64,000 nt of DNA. Source: Glaciozyma antarctica PI12 (Eukaryota; Basidiomycota; Microbotryomycetes; Kriegeriales; Camptobasidiaceae). The notes beneath the pieces are model-generated. The model was not told the DNA's origin. It ran no database searches and saw nothing but the letters and a program-made list of their open reading frames with translations. The stretch's first letter is position 1. The number at the start of each line of letters is the position of its first letter. Position numbers and translations under genes: made by a program. Shown in pieces: positions 22,537-34,503 of this stretch. The stretch is from positions 1,082,900-1,146,899 of the forward strand of contig KZ627155.1 in NCBI GenBank assembly GCA_002917775.1, read 5' to 3'.

Positions 22537-23681
22537 TCAAAGTCGACAGGTCGTCAAGGTCGACAGGTCGTCCTCCTTCTTCTTCGATTGGGTAATCTTC
22601 GTCGTGCGCCTTTCGTGCTTTGCCAGGTTCTTCTTCGAGAGAGCTGTGGCGGGGGAGGGCTTCGCGGGAGAGGACTTGGCGGGGGAGGGGACGGGGATAG
22701 ACTTCTTCCGTTGCGAGCGCTTTGGCGGAGGAGGAGGTGGAGAGTCGAAGGAGTCGGAGTCGGAGTCGGAGGAGGAGGAGGAGGACGAGGGAGGGGGAGG
22801 AGGGACGACCTTCTTCCTCTGCGGGCGCTTCGGGGTTAGTGGCGCAGGCGAGTCGAGGAGGACCTTCCTCGGGCGCCCGACTCCCCTCTTCGCTGGTGCC
22901 GCAGCGGCCCTCTTCCCCGATCCCTCCACCACCGCCGCTGTCGTCGTTGAAGTAGCGTCGACCTTGATCTTCTTCGCGCTCGCCCCCTTGGGCGGAGAGG
23001 CCTCACTCCCACTCTCCTCCTCCACGACCTTCCTCTTCTTCCCTCCCCTCTTCGTAGTCTCCTTCGGCACCATCGACACCTCCACTGGACCTCCTCCGAT
23101 CTTAGCATTCAGCGCCGCCTTCCTAGCCCGCGCACAAAACTCCTTGATCCCCGCGTTCGAAGTGATGTTCATTCCCACCGTTTCGCAACCCGGTTCGCCT
23201 TCCCAGAGATATGCTGAAGCCTTGCGCGCGGCGTTGATGACGGAGGTGTGGGAGTCGTACGCCTTGCCTGTGTCGGGGTTACCGTTCGCGAGGACGTGAA
23301 CGGAGAGGGCGACAATGGTCCTACGCGAGTCGGAGAGTTAGCTCTGCTGGGGGGGAAATGGGATAGAGGCGGAGCGTGGAGGAGGGAGAGCTTACCCTAC
23401 GACGGGGAAAAGGGGGATGCTGTTATCCTGGCAGAAGCCGGCGTAACGAGCCCAGCGGTTCCTCGCGCTGCGCCGAGTAGAGACGGTAGTAATCGAGTCA
23501 AAGTGCTTCTCCACGAGGTCGAGACTGGGCGCTTGGAGCTTGGCTGTCAGGCGGGAGGGTTAGGTGTTGACCTGAGGCGGGAGGGAGGGGGGAACGGACC
23601 TTGGCCGCGCTTGCGTTGGGCGGCAAAGTGGGACTCCTTTGCGGCGACGAGGTCGTCCATGGGCTTGCAGGGCGCCACCAT
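22537..23681 (-). CDS. AT-hook protein with a recombinase-like N-terminal segment (unknown function)
   Basis: Three exons from ATG 23681 (MVAPCKPMDDLVAAKESHFA). The first half reads RSARNRWARYAGFCQDNSIP-LFPVV, then TIVALSVHVLANGNPDTGKA and SHTSVINAARKASAYLWEGE. That pattern (aromatic helix, then 'F-C-x5-P-L-F-P-V') recalls the core-binding segment of tyrosine-recombinase-like fungal proteins; I hold this loosely. The second half is basic and low in complexity: GGKKRKVVEEE, an AT-hook-like KRGVGRPRKV, two P-K-R-x-Q-R-K-K repeats split by poly-Pro and poly-Ser, and a lysine-rich end. This suggests a nuclear, DNA-contacting protein. No catalytic recombinase residues are seen. Confidence 0.55.
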
Positions 23682-23919
23682 GCTGAGAGGCGTTCGCGAG
23701 CGTTGAGGTCGAGGGCGACAGGGAAACTTAGCCGTTTTGAGTTCGGCTCAATCCCTGCTGAGGCTGTCGCTGGCAACAGCTTGTAATGAGGTGCACTCTC
23801 GTCCTCAGGGTCTACAATAAACGATGTCCGAACACGGCCAGCGATACAGCTCTCGGAAACAAGCCTCCACGGCGTCGAAATGTCTCAGCGATTCATTCAT
23901 TCCTCATCCAAATCACCCT

Positions 23920-24530
23920 TCAATCCCTCCGAGCCTTCGCCCCTCCAAACGCTCCTCCAAATCCGACCGAAGACCCCATCAGCACTGCCGCAAGTGCGTC
24001 CCCAACTCCCACCAGAGCGAGGAAGGAACTCCCATGCGGAGTGTACTTGCAAACGGCGAGGACCGTCGTCGCAAAGAAGAGTCGTCCTGGCACTGTGCAG
24101 AAGACCAAAGTCAGCTCGTTGCGTGGCCAGGGACGGGAGGAGAGGAAGGAAAGGCGCACCGGTGTTCCGCTTGAACTTCTCGTCCCCAGTGGCGACCGCG
24201 AGGAGGTAGTAGAACCCAATAGCGGTCGCCAACGCTCCCGCAGCAGCCGTCGCCGCCCCAGTCCCATTCACCACGTTAGGCGTAGCCATCGCGCTCTACA
24301 TGCAACGCATCAGCTCCCGCCGAGTGGGGGGGAAAGCGGTGACGCACGAGGCCTGTGATGCGCTCGATGAGGTTCGTGAGAGGGCTGAAGGTGTTGAGGA
24401 GGAATTGAGGAGCGAAGATGAGCCCTGTTCCGGCGGAGAGGGCGTAGAGGCCGAAACCGACCACTGGGAGATGGCTTAGCTAGCGGGAGCCGGGGGAAGA
24501 GGGGGACGGACTTTGGGTGTTGCTGGACAT
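23920..24530 (-). CDS. Small multi-pass membrane protein
   Basis: Exons spliced from ATG 24530: MSSNTQ, then MVGFGLYALSAGTGLIFAPQ, FLLNTFSPLTNLIERITGLV, ATPNVVNGTGAATAAAGALA, TAIGFYYLLAVATGDEKFKR, then RLFFATTVLAVCKYTPHGSS and FLALVGVGDALAAVLMGSSV. Four hydrophobic stretches suggest four membrane helices. The layout resembles the small, poorly characterised fungal membrane proteins sometimes linked to ergosterol-28-type folds, but I see no diagnostic motif. Four exons with GTCCGT, GTGCGT and GTGCGC donors. The 5' end faces GPC1. Confidence 0.65.
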
Positions 24531-25335
24531 GCTGTTAAAGGGTTGAGCGGTGGATGGAGCTTGATAACGGGTGCGCAGAAGGTACGTAAAGCGAGCAGAT
24601 GGTAGGAGGGAGAGAGACGAAGTGGGGACCGGTCACCAGACAGCCGGGAAACGTGCGTCGCCCAAGATCGTCAGAGAGCGTTCAGCTGGGGAAGTCGGGA
24701 TGCTCAAGCACCAGGGCCAAGGGATCAATCACACCGGTGCACACGGCAGTGCGGTGGGCGCGCAGAGGAGCAGCGCAGGGCGCTCGGGGAGCAGCAGGTG
24801 TAGGAGAGCAGCTCGAGTCCTTGCGCGTCAAGCAGCACTCGCTCTCAGCGTAGCTACGCCCGCTGGCTCATCAAGAAGTGTGCGCGTAGAGCACTCCAGC
24901 GTCAGCTTCCTCCCTCCCGCCTCCTGACCCAGCTCACCTCGTCGAACCCAAGCAAACTCCTCCTCCGAGCGACCAGGCGCCGCTGCTCCTCCTAAAGTCG
25001 CTGGTCCACGCCGCCTGGCTCATAATTCGCCGGCGAGTTCAAGAATAGGTGGTAGGAAGGGCGAAGTAGGTGGAGCTGAGGGAGGAGCGACGGAAGAGTC
25101 GGCGCTGGGGAGGTGGGGTCGCACGTTCGCAAAGGCGTGGCGGCGTCGGCGGTTGGCTTGGTCGAGGTCGTGCGCTGCGGTCGTGCAGTATCGCAGGCCT
25201 GCAGAAATTACTGCTGCCGTTCGAGGGTGTTTGGCTGTGGCCAAGCTGCTGGCGCCGCCCTCCCAGCTGAAATATCCCTCAGCGCGTCACTTCTCCCTTT
25301 GACCTTCTCCCCCTTCTCCCTCACAGCACGCAGCG
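24531..25335. promoter_or_regulatory. Divergent promoter region
   Basis: 805 bases between two genes read outward (membrane protein on minus, GPC1 on plus). It must hold both promoters. A 74-codon frame on the minus strand (25020-25244) has no support. The 16-base word near 24972, CAGGCGCCGCTGCTCC, has a close relative near 43562. Confidence 0.4.
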
Positions 25336-27420
25336 ATGGCAACACTCCGCCAGCGCCCCGCTGCCTCTCCTGCGTCCTCCGACTCTCCCAGCCCCGCACC
25401 AACCCCCGCTCGACCCTCCCTCTCCCGCACCCAAACTGGCGACCAAACACCTTCCTACTCTATCCCCGAGGAGGAGATGTTCTCCGAGCTGTTCTCAGGA
25501 CTCGGATTACTGGATTTGCTTGTCGTGGTGGATGCGCATTTGGAGCTGTGGACGCGAGGGATCAGGAAGACGAGCGTCGAGTGGAAGTGCGTCCTCTCTC
25601 CGCTCTCGGTGGAGGAAACGGGAGCTGATGCGGCTGTGAAGGGTGAAAGCGGATAAGCTGGTAGAGGAGTCCAAGGTGCGAGCGCAGAAGCTCAACTTGC
25701 CCAAGCTGCCGCGCGTCAATAGCGACCTCTTTCTCGCTGGTATGCTCGATGAAGGACGCGAGGTTATCAGCGCAAAGGATAGGGAGAAGCTCGAGAAGAA
25801 GTACAAGGAGATTAGGCACAAGACGCGAGAGAGCCTCAAGAAGCTTTCGCAGAAGTGGGAGGAAGAGTGCGTCTTTCTGCCGTTGCGAGCGGAACGGAGC
25901 TGATGAAGTAGAGCAGGAAGACGGTGCGGCTGAGGGACAAGATCTCCTTCTTTTTTGGCGTGATGAACGTCCTCACGTCGGCGCTCCTGCTGGGATTCGC
26001 TCCGACTTGGATCCCGGCGTTCTACTCGATCCAGGTCTGCTCCTACCTCCCTATCCGGATCTACACGTACAAGCAGCGAGCATTCCACTACTTCCTCTTC
26101 GACCTGTGCGTACTCCCTCTCTCCCCACGTCTCCCCGCTGACTTGTTCGCACGCAGCTGCTACGCCATTAACCTCCTCTGCCTCGTCTACGTGCGCCCAT
26201 TCCTCCCTCTCCACCTTTCAAGCTAACCAGGCTCGCGAAAACAGCTATGGATCCTCCCCGGCAACCCCTACCTCTTTGAAGCATGCTACGGCCTTGCCCT
26301 GGGATCCCTCGGAACCGCCATCGCGACCTGGAGGAACTCACTCGTCTTTCACTCGCTCGACAAGGTCATCTCGCTCGCCATTCATATCCTACCGCCTTTC
26401 GTTTTCACTACCATTCGGTACGTCGCTCAATTTCGTTGATTCAGGTCGGCGCGAGGGCTGATCCAGTGCGACGCAGGCACTTCTACCCGAATCCTGAAAT
26501 TCGCTACCCAGCTCTCGCGGTCCTTCCTCATCTCCGTCCCTGGCGCTCCATGGCCATCAATATGTTCGCCTGTGCGTAGTTTGCTTCCCCAGTTCGACCA
26601 GTACTCATTCTCTCACCTCTCCCCTCGCTCCCTCCCTCGCCACCAACCCACCCCACGAACGTCTCACACCACATCAAAAACGAACCATAGACCTCATCTG
26701 GCAACTCGCCTACTACCGCTATGTCATCGTCGCTCGCAAGGAGAAGATTAAGCAAGGGCGCGCGACGTCCTTCACGTTCCTCATTAACGACCGGAAACGC
26801 CTGTGCGTCCCTCCCCCCTCCTCTCCTCCCTTTTCTATACGACCAGGCCGAGCTAATTCGCGTCACAGGATCGGGAAGATCGCAGCGAAAGTACCGGAGC
26901 ACTACCGCGAAGCAGCATTCATGGTTCGCCTCTCGCTCTCCCTTTCAATTTATCCCGTCGCTGACCCTTCGCCGTAGCTCGGACAAGCGGTATACACTTT
27001 TGTCACACTCCTCGTACCCATCTTTGTGTTGTACGACTCGAAATTCTGGTCCTCAGTCTGTACGTCCTCTCCCTCCTTCCCGTCTCGCGAACGAGCTAAC
27101 GTCCGCAGACCTCCTTATCCTATTCGCCATCTCAACCTGGAACGGCGGAAGGTCCGTCCCCTCCTCCCCTCCTCTCTCCCCTTCTAACCCAATCACGCAG
27201 TTTCTACATGGACGTCTGGGGCCGCAAGTTTGAGCGAGAACTGATTGCGCTGAGGAAGGAGTTTGAGGAACAGCAGGCGGCGATGGGGAAGGTTGTGGTG
27301 GGAGTTGCGAACGGGGTGATCATGTCGAGGAGTGGGAGTTTGGAGGGGGTGGTGGAGGGGGTGGGGGAAGGGGAGGGGGAGCGGTTGGAGGCGGAGGGGT
27401 TGGGGGCGAGGGCTGAGTAA
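25336..27420 (+). CDS. GPC1: Glycerophosphocholine acyltransferase
   Basis: Transfers an acyl group to glycerophosphocholine to make lyso-PC, in a phosphatidylcholine rescue pathway; a membrane protein (former DUF2838). The start MATLRQRPAASPASSDSPSP opens a disordered N-terminus. Then SELFSGLGLLDLLVVVDAHL, RVNSDLFLAGMLDEGREVIS and a helical KEIRHKTRESLKKLSQKWEE. The family core follows: VRLRDKISFFFGVMNVLTSA, FAPTWIPAFYSIQ, RAFHYFLFDLCYAINLLCLV, GNPYLFEACYGLALGSLGTA, RNSLVFHSLDKVISLAIHIL, MAINMFAYLIWQLAYYRYVI, FTFLINDRKRLIGKIAAKVP and QAVYTFVTLLVPIFVLYDSK. About nine exons. The C-terminus is low-complexity Gly/Glu. Identity is secure from the ordered family motifs. Confidence 0.92.
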
Positions 27421-27610
27421 GGGCTATTGTGTTATGCTACGGTTTGTTAACGAGGGTTGATGAGAACGGGCTTGGGAGAGGCGCGGAGCGAGAGGGAAGA
27501 GTTCGCTCCTTTCTTCGCAACGAATCTCGCCGGCCGCGTTTTGTGAAAAGCGTGGTGGTAGCAAGTCTATCTCTACATCTATCTAACAGCGTCATCTAGT
27601 GCTTCCCCGC

Positions 27611-29587
27611 TCAGAAGATCGTCTTCAGCTCCATCGCCGTCAACACGACGCTCGAAACCGCGAACACCACGTACTGCGAAGCGGACGATCGTCAGCCCAA
27701 AATTTTGGCCGCGGGCAGGGAAGCTGCTCGAACCTGAGCGATGAGGTACGCCGCCATCAGATCTGTGAAGAGAACGGCAGTCAGCGCGATCCAACAGCGT
27801 AAGCGCGAGCGAGAAGACGAACCCGCGTTGTTCTCCCCGTTCTCGGGGCCGAAGATTTGGGTGTAGGCAATCTGCTCTCGTCAAACAATGAGCTCAGCTC
27901 GTCCCAAAAGAAGGGAGCAAGAGAGCGCACCTGCATCGTCCCCGTCGGTACGCAACTAAAGTACGTGAGCACGAACCGCAGGACATGGTTCTCCTTCTCA
28001 ACAAGCCCATTCCCCACCAGCGCCTCAACAAAGAAGAACCCCAATATCGGCGAGATCGCCAACTTGATCACCGCCATCCATACGATACTCGCGAGGGGTA
28101 ATCGCACGACCGGTCTCGGAACTTTCATCTTTGCCAAACTCGCTCCGAGGACTAATAGTCCTAGTGGAACCGAGGCGGCTCCGACGAAGGAGGCGGCGTC
28201 GTAGAGGACTGCGAGAGGAGGTTTACCGTCGGGGGCGACGGGGTGGAAGGAGGAGGCGTCGGTGTAGAGGAAGAGGGATTTGAGAGTCGGGACGATGGCG
28301 ATGATGATGGCGGTGAGGAGGGCGACGGTTGGAGGGGAGACGAGGGAGTTGAAGAAGGAGCCGATGGAGTGGAGGACGCGGATCGTGGCGGAGGGGTGGG
28401 TGGAGGGGGAGAGAGGGGGGAGGGACGGGGTGGGGGAGGTGCAGGGGAAGAGGTCGATGGGGTTTGGGTGTGAGAGACGGCGGGAGAGTGATGGAGAGGG
28501 TCGCGGTGAGGCGAAGGCTATTTCGTCGTCGAGATTGCTCCGAGGAGCGGTTGAAGCTGTGGAGGGGTCTCGGTGAGTAAACCTCGCTGCAGCGGAATGA
28601 GCGAACTCACCTTTGACGCCCTCGACCTTCTCGTCCTTCAATACTTTCGTCTTCTCGCCTTCACCCTTATCCTTGTCCTTCAAAGCATCTCGATCCATCT
28701 CCCACTGCATCGGCTTCCCCCGCCGCACGCGATTCAAAAACTTCCGCAACCCTCCCGCATTCTCGCACGCTCGCTCCTCGTCTTCGTTAATCGGGCTGCT
28801 GTAATCCATCTTGACAAACTGCAAGCCCTGGAGAGGAAACATCGAAATGTAGTTGAAGAGGATGAAGACTGCTCGTCGATCGTCAGCGCGGGAGAGCTTG
28901 TGGCGGGGAGGAGAGACGTACTGGCGACGTAGGCGATGGCGAGATCTGTTTGATCACCGCCTTGGAAAGGAGCTGCTGCGGTCACGGTCTGGACGACAGC
29001 GGTTGGGAGGTCTCCCCAGCTGCGGGTGCAAAGGTATCAGCGAAGTGAGCGGGACGAGGGTCTCGGAGAGTCGTACTTGGAGAAGGTGAAGCAAGCCATG
29101 AAGCCATAGCGAAACTTCTTGGGAGTCTGAGTGAACGTCCTGCTTACAGCTCGTCAGTCACCGGCTTGAGAAAGGTGGATGGACGAGCGAACCGAACGAT
29201 GACCGCCGAAAGCAGCGCAAAGCCTTGATAGAACGCTGCCGTGAGAAACAGCGGGCCTAGGGCACTGATGTTCTCATTCGAAAACGACGGAACGATCTTG
29301 GAGAAGAGCAGAGCCGGCAGAGTCCTGAGGTTGGCATCGTCAGTGCGGAGGCGAGTGCGTGAGGAGGGTGTGCTCACACGTTGAGGATGATCTGCGAGGC
29401 TGAACGAGTCCCAGATGGTGGGAGGATACGCAAGCGAACGAGGAGGAACCCTGCGCCGGCAGGTACGAGCAGTCGGATCACTAGTGGGATGCGCTTAGCG
29501 AGGGGCGAAGGATCGGGTGCAGCAGGACGCACGCGGCTTGATGCTGAGGAAGATGAGTGCTCCCGTCGAGGGAATACCCTCCGCCAT
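27611..29587 (-). CDS. Auxin efflux carrier family (AEC) membrane transporter
   Basis: Member of the AEC family (yeast Ecm3 type), expected in the ER or plasma membrane; substrate unknown. The start MAEGIPSTGALIFLSIKP-R fits. Following exons give LLVPAGAGFLLVRLRILPPS, TLPALLFSKIVPSFSNENIS and LGPLFLTAAFYQGFALLSAV (first helices), KKFRYGFMACFTFSKWGDLP (the N-W-G-D/T-L-P-type motif), then DLAIAYVAVFILFNYISMFP. A charged loop of about 130 residues lies in the middle, then VALLTAIIIAIVPTLKSLFL, YDAASFVGAASVPLGLLVLG, LASIVWMAVIKLAISPILGF and VLRFVLTYFSCVPTGTMQIA, ending SSVVLTAMELKTIF. The usual two five-helix halves around a loop are visible. About ten exons. Confidence 0.88.
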
Positions 29588-29814
29588 CGTGGCCCAGTCG
29601 TCGTCTCCAGGATGCTCGAGCAGAGGGGGTGGCTGCAGAGGGAAAGGAAGAAATCTCGAAGTCGACCACGCGCTTTAGTCCGGCCGCTCGCGCCGAGATC
29701 GCATTTAGTCAACTCGTTCTCTCCTCGCTCTCTTTGAGGAATGCAACTGCAGAACGGAAGCAGGAGACAGGATGCGCGGAATCGAAAACGAATTGCATTC
29801 ACGAAAGAAGCGAA

Positions 29815-31630
29815 TTAATCCAGCTCATCGGCCGCATCCACCTCGACCTCCTTCCCCTTCGTCGCCTGCTCCCCCGCTCCTCCCGTCTGATCCTGAATCT
29901 CGGTCGTCTCAAACGACAAGATCCCACTTTCCTGCAAATTCTTAACCACCTCCTCTGCGTCGTCGACCGCCATCTTCCCCAACACCTTGTTCACCGCCGG
30001 CAGGTCCTTCTTCGCGAGTGCCTTCTGCAACCCAACGGGGAAACTCGTGTAAATGTCCCACCGTCGCTGCAAAAACTCCCGCACGAGCACCGGGTCCAAC
30101 TCCTCGCTCCCTTCGCCCGTGAGCTCGAGGTTCTCAGGCGGAGGGCCCTCGGGAACTTCGAACGTGATGATCGTCGCTGGGTCCGCAGCGACAAGTTGGA
30201 TCTGCTCCTGGCCGGCGGGGTGGGCGGCGCGCTCGGCGGCTTGCTCGGCGGCGACGACTTTGGCGCGGGCGATGATGCGCTGCGAAGTGTTGGAGACGTC
30301 TTCGAGGAACATCTTGAGCGCTTTCGGGTCCGAAGAGGTCATTCTGTCGTAGTTGGGTTAGCGAGGAACGAAGGACGGGAGGGAAAGGACGCACTTTCGG
30401 AAGTAAAGCGCGACGCCGTCCCGGCCCAACTGCATGCAGTACTGGATGACGAGTCCCTTCTCGACGCACTGCCTTGCGCGCTCCTCTTGGCCCTTCATCG
30501 CGACCGTGAACGCCTCGACGAGTAGCGCGTCCGTCGTCTCTTCTGTGAGCAGGCTCGGGTCCTTGGAGATGTGGTTGAACGTGGCGGAGAAATCGAGGGG
30601 CTTGATCTTGGAGAAGGCAAGGGCGGAGGCAGTGAGGGTTGCTACGTCGGATGCAGAGTCGTCAGAGTCGGATGCGGCGGAGGGCTGTACGTAGGTTAGT
30701 TGTGCGCCGTACCGTCAAGGAGAGACGACGGAACGCACGAGGGAGGCAGCGACGCCGGGAGAGTTGATGGTCTCGATTCGAGTCTCGGCGACCTTCTTCT
30801 TGCCCTTGGATGCGGCCGAGCTAGGTGCAGCAGAAGGCTTGTCAGAGATCATCTGCGAGAACAACCAGGGCAAGGTCAGCTCCCGTCCCACCACCGCACA
30901 CGAAGCAGCTCACCGTCTTGCTCTCGAATCCCGTATGGAGGTCATCACTCGTAATGTGCTTCCTCTGCTCCTTCTCCTCTTCGATCCTCTCCTTCTCAAC
31001 GTCCACCTGCCTCTGCACCAACCTCTTCTCGTGCACCTCGAGCTCCTTCACCAAGCGCTCTCCCCTCCCCTCCTCCCCCGCTCCACTCTTCTCTACCGCA
31101 TTGACGACCTGGCTGAGCAAGCTCAAGATCATATGATCCTCACTCGGCTGCTCCCCATCCTGGAACGTCTTGCCCTCGTAGTCGGGAACCTTGACCTTGA
31201 GCTCCGACACCGTGCGCGCGATGAAAGGAGCGCCTTCTGCGCGAGTCGAGTCGAGAAGGGAGCGGAGGCGGACGAGGAGGGAGGTGTTCATGATGTGCTC
31301 GAGGCCGAGGTGCTCGAGCTTGAGCTTGCGGAGCTCTCGCCTCTCGTGGATGTCGCGCTGCTTCCAGCTGAGGAGGGACGAGGTTAGTGAGTGGCGGGGT
31401 GGCAGCCAGGCGCGGGAGCTCACCGGATCATGGACTTCTTGTCGACATCTGCTAAAGCGCATTAGCTGGTGTTCGAGGCGGAGCAGAGCGCGAACGTGCT
31501 GGGGTGGACCTCGATGTCGCTGTCGTCGGAGAGCTGTGCACACGTCGTCAGCTCCTGTTCGCAGCCAGGGAAGGGAGTAGCGCACCTCCAGAGAGTCCCA
31601 CTTGTTGTAGTTGAGCCTCTTTCCAGCCAT
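29815..31630 (-). CDS. CDC37: Hsp90 co-chaperone Cdc37
   Basis: Delivers protein kinases to Hsp90 in the cytosol. The start MAGKRLNYNKWDSLELSDDS and then DIEVHPNVDKKSMIRWKQRD is the kinase-binding N-terminus. It continues through REL-RKLKLEHLG, LRSLLDSTRAEG, a coiled-coil segment KELEVHEKRLVQRQVDVEKE, HITSDDLHTGFESKT, then the Hsp90-binding core KIKPLDFSATFNHISKDPSL, LVEAFTVAMKGQEERARQCV, KGLVIQYCMQLGRDGVALYF, and the C-terminal EVPEGPPPENLELTGEGSEE. About eight exons. To restore the conserved E-V-H-P-N-V-D-K-K, the second intron (31449-31499) must use a GC donor (A|GCACGT) with a normal AG acceptor. The divergent LIM gene starts 267 bases away. Confidence 0.94.
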
Positions 31631-31896
31631 TGTCGTCGTTGAAGTGAGAGGAAGGAAGGCAAGAGAACAAACGCTCGACTCAGTGGCTCAGCACAGCGGC
31701 GGCCTCTGCGAGCTGCTGCTAATTCACCTGAGGCTCAAATCTTGCAAACTAAAGCGCAAGATCCTTCTGAAGAGCTCATAAAGCTGCTGCCAGGTCGGCG
31801 TAGCACGAGAGACGATACTGGGAGAGCGGCGCAACCTCCAAGTTGGAGGGGTGTTGCTGAGCCAAACGACGCGACGTTGCTCTCCTTCTCTCCACC
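31631..31896. promoter_or_regulatory. Divergent promoter between CDC37 and the LIM gene
   Basis: The 266 bases separating two outward-read genes must serve both. There is a C/T-rich stretch just before the LIM start. I see no further element I would name. Confidence 0.45.
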
Positions 31897-34258
31897 ATGT
31901 CGCGCCTGTCGTTCGCAGCTGTAGTTCCCTTGGCGCCAGGGGAGCAGCCACCACCTCTCTTTCCCGGTGCACCAGAGTATCCGCCAGGCAGCATCGTCCG
32001 CACCCGTTCCCCCAGCATGAGCCGGTCGAACAGCCACGGACCCTCGGAGGGACCGCCTGCGTGGACGACGAACGCGATGGAAGCAAGGGCGCCGATACCT
32101 GATGCAGAAGGAGGAGGAAGAGCGCCGTCGCCGTCGCCGTACTCAGCTCACCAACCCTCCCCCTCGATCCACAATCAACAACCTCCCTCCCGACCCCACC
32201 CTCAGCAGCACCATCCGCAGTACCAACACACCCCTACAGCGCAGCACCAACCGAACCCTTACCCCGCCAACGCCTCCTCCTCGACCCCGACGACTCCCCT
32301 CTCTCACCCGGACCCAGTCGCCCTCGCCCAAGCTCAGGCAGCTTACCACCACCAGCTCGTCACGTACTACTATGGCTACGCGGTCAAGGGCCTTCTAGCA
32401 CCGGTTACGGATGCGAGACAGGAGAGGGCACGGCACGAAGCGGTCGAGTGGGCGCGAGGGCAGGGGCACCAGGTTCCGGCGGGACAGGGGAAGGAGGGGT
32501 ACGGCGCAGCAGGAGGGAATGGGCAGCTTTTGGCAGGTGGATCGACTCAGCAGCAGTACGATCCGAGGCAGCAGCAGGCGTACACTCCTCAAGCAGCTCC
32601 ACCTTCGACCTTCGCACCTCAGCATCAGCAGCCACCTCGAGGACCGCCGACCCAGCCTCAGCGACAACCTTCCCTTCCTTATCAGCAACCGAACGTGGCT
32701 CCGGCAGCTCACGCGCATCCCCTTCCTCAGCCGAATCCGACTCCTCAGCCTCTCTCGCGGCAGTACTCGACGGTCGCAGCGGTACACCCTCAGCAGCCCT
32801 TCCAGCAGCCCTCTCAGATCTACTCCACCCCGCCAACATCCTTACCCACCCTCAATCAGCACCACCACTCTCTTCCGCATTCCCACTCTCTTCCCGCAAC
32901 ACCTCAGCACTCGCTCCCCTCTACCCCGCACCCCGTCCTCCCAACTCCACCTCGCCCCTTCGTCCCCTCTTTACCCTCCACCCCTCTCACCCGCTCCGCA
33001 TCTCTCGCCACCAGTCCCTCCCGCTCACCAGCGCACGAGATCGTCCGCTCCTCAAGCGCCGCGATCCCCGAAACGCGCCCTCTCGCTCCGATTGCGATTG
33101 CGAAGCGGCCTTTACCTACCCCGCCTGCACGAGGGGGGACAGCGAGGCCTTTGCCGACGCCGAGGGAAGGGAGACCGTTGCCTGGGGTCGGGAAGAGTGC
33201 GGAGGAATTGCTGAGGGAGAAGATGGCGCGGTTGGGGATGGAGAACGAGGGGCCTGCGAAGGTCGTCGTGCCGTCGTTCAGCTTTTCGACGACTTCGGAT
33301 CCGCCTCGAGCTCCTAGTCCTTCCATCCCCATCTGTGCCCCCTCTGCAGCCCCTCCACAGATCCACATCCCACCACAGTTCCACCCCTCCGCCCCTCGTT
33401 CTCCCATCGCCCCTCCCCCACCCTCAAAACGTCACGGCAACCTTCACCCGCGTAACGACCCCACCCACCCTTCTCACTACCTCTACCACCCCACCTCCAC
33501 TCCTACGAAGCTCGAGGCTGGGGCGATCGCGTGCGCGGGATGCGGGGTGCAGATGTATGGGAAGGCGCTTATGGCGATGGGGAAGGAGTGGCATCCGGAT
33601 TGTTTTAGGTGCATGGAGGAGGGGTGTGGAGTTAGGTTAGAGCATGTCCAGTTTGATGGGAAGGACGGGGAGGTGTTTTGTATGGTTCATTACGAGGAGG
33701 TGCGCTCTTTTCCTCCATCCTCTCTGGCGCGGAACGAGCTGATGAGGATACAGCTGTACGCGCAGCAATGCTACCAGTGCCAAACCCCCATCGCAGAGGA
33801 CGACTACCTCACCGTCGCAGACGACCGACTCCTCCCTCCAGGTCCTCGGACGTACCACGCTCTCCACTTCTTTTGCGCCTCGTGCGGCGACCCATTCGTT
33901 GATCCGAAATCGCTCGCGAGGGGGAGGGAAGGGACGCTCGCGGCGCCGTTCATGGTGCACAAGGGGCATGCGTATTGCCAGGCGTGCGATACGAGATTGT
34001 GGAAGCCGAAATGTGGTGGGTGTGGGAAGGGAGTTGCGGGGGATTATGCGGAGGCGTCTGGGAAGGTCTGGCACGAGGAGTGCTTTTGCTGTTTGGTGCG
34101 TCTTGGTCCCTTTTTCGTTTTTGAGGTGGCGGGCTGATGAGAGTGCGCAGGATTGTCAGAAACCGTTGGATGGGCCGTACCTTGTGCGGGATTATGGTGA
34201 AGGGGATAGGGCGTTCTGTAACGCGTGTTACGACGTGCGGGCGAAGAACGAGGATTGA
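31897..34258 (+). CDS. Three-LIM-domain protein (paxillin-like/Pxl1-like)
   Basis: The start MSRLSFAAVVPLAPGEQPPP opens a disordered region of about 530 residues, rich in Gln, Pro, Ser and His. Three LIM zinc domains follow. LIM1: CAGCGVQMYGKALMAMGKEW, HPDCFRCMEEGC, ending CMVHYEE. LIM2: CYQCQTPIAEDDY, HALHFFCASCGDPF, then GHAYCQACDTRLW. LIM3: CGGCGKGVAGDYAEASGKVW, HEECFCC, CQKPLDGPYLVRDYG, AFCNACYD. LIM domains bind partner proteins, commonly at actin-rich sites; yeast Pxl1 acts with Rho1 in polarised growth. Three exons: the long first exon, one starting at about 33750, and a last one after 34100. The role is inferred from layout only. Confidence 0.85.
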
Positions 34259-34503
34259 GGGAAGGGAGTGGACACTGCAACTTCGCATGGATTTGATTCG
34301 TGGCACGATTCGAGAGCAGCGCTCGCTTCGCTTCTGGAGCGTAGAATGGAGTCTTCCCACGTAGCTCTCGGACTGCTCTGCGTCGTGCGAGCAGACCCGG
34401 GGAAGCAGGCGGGGTGAGCAGTCTCCCTCGCGCAAGATCTTTGGCGCCGTATCTCTACCTTCGCACTTTCGCCAGTCCAGTGTCCTTCCAGCACCCAATG
34501 CTT

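Noticed and set aside
25020-25244. Possible 74-residue gene starting MATAKHPRTAAVISAGLRYC
   Set aside because: No homology I recognise and it lies in a divergent promoter; too weak to list as a gene.
29557-30525. 322-codon open frame on the plus strand
   Set aside because: Antisense to CDC37 and the start of the AEC transporter.
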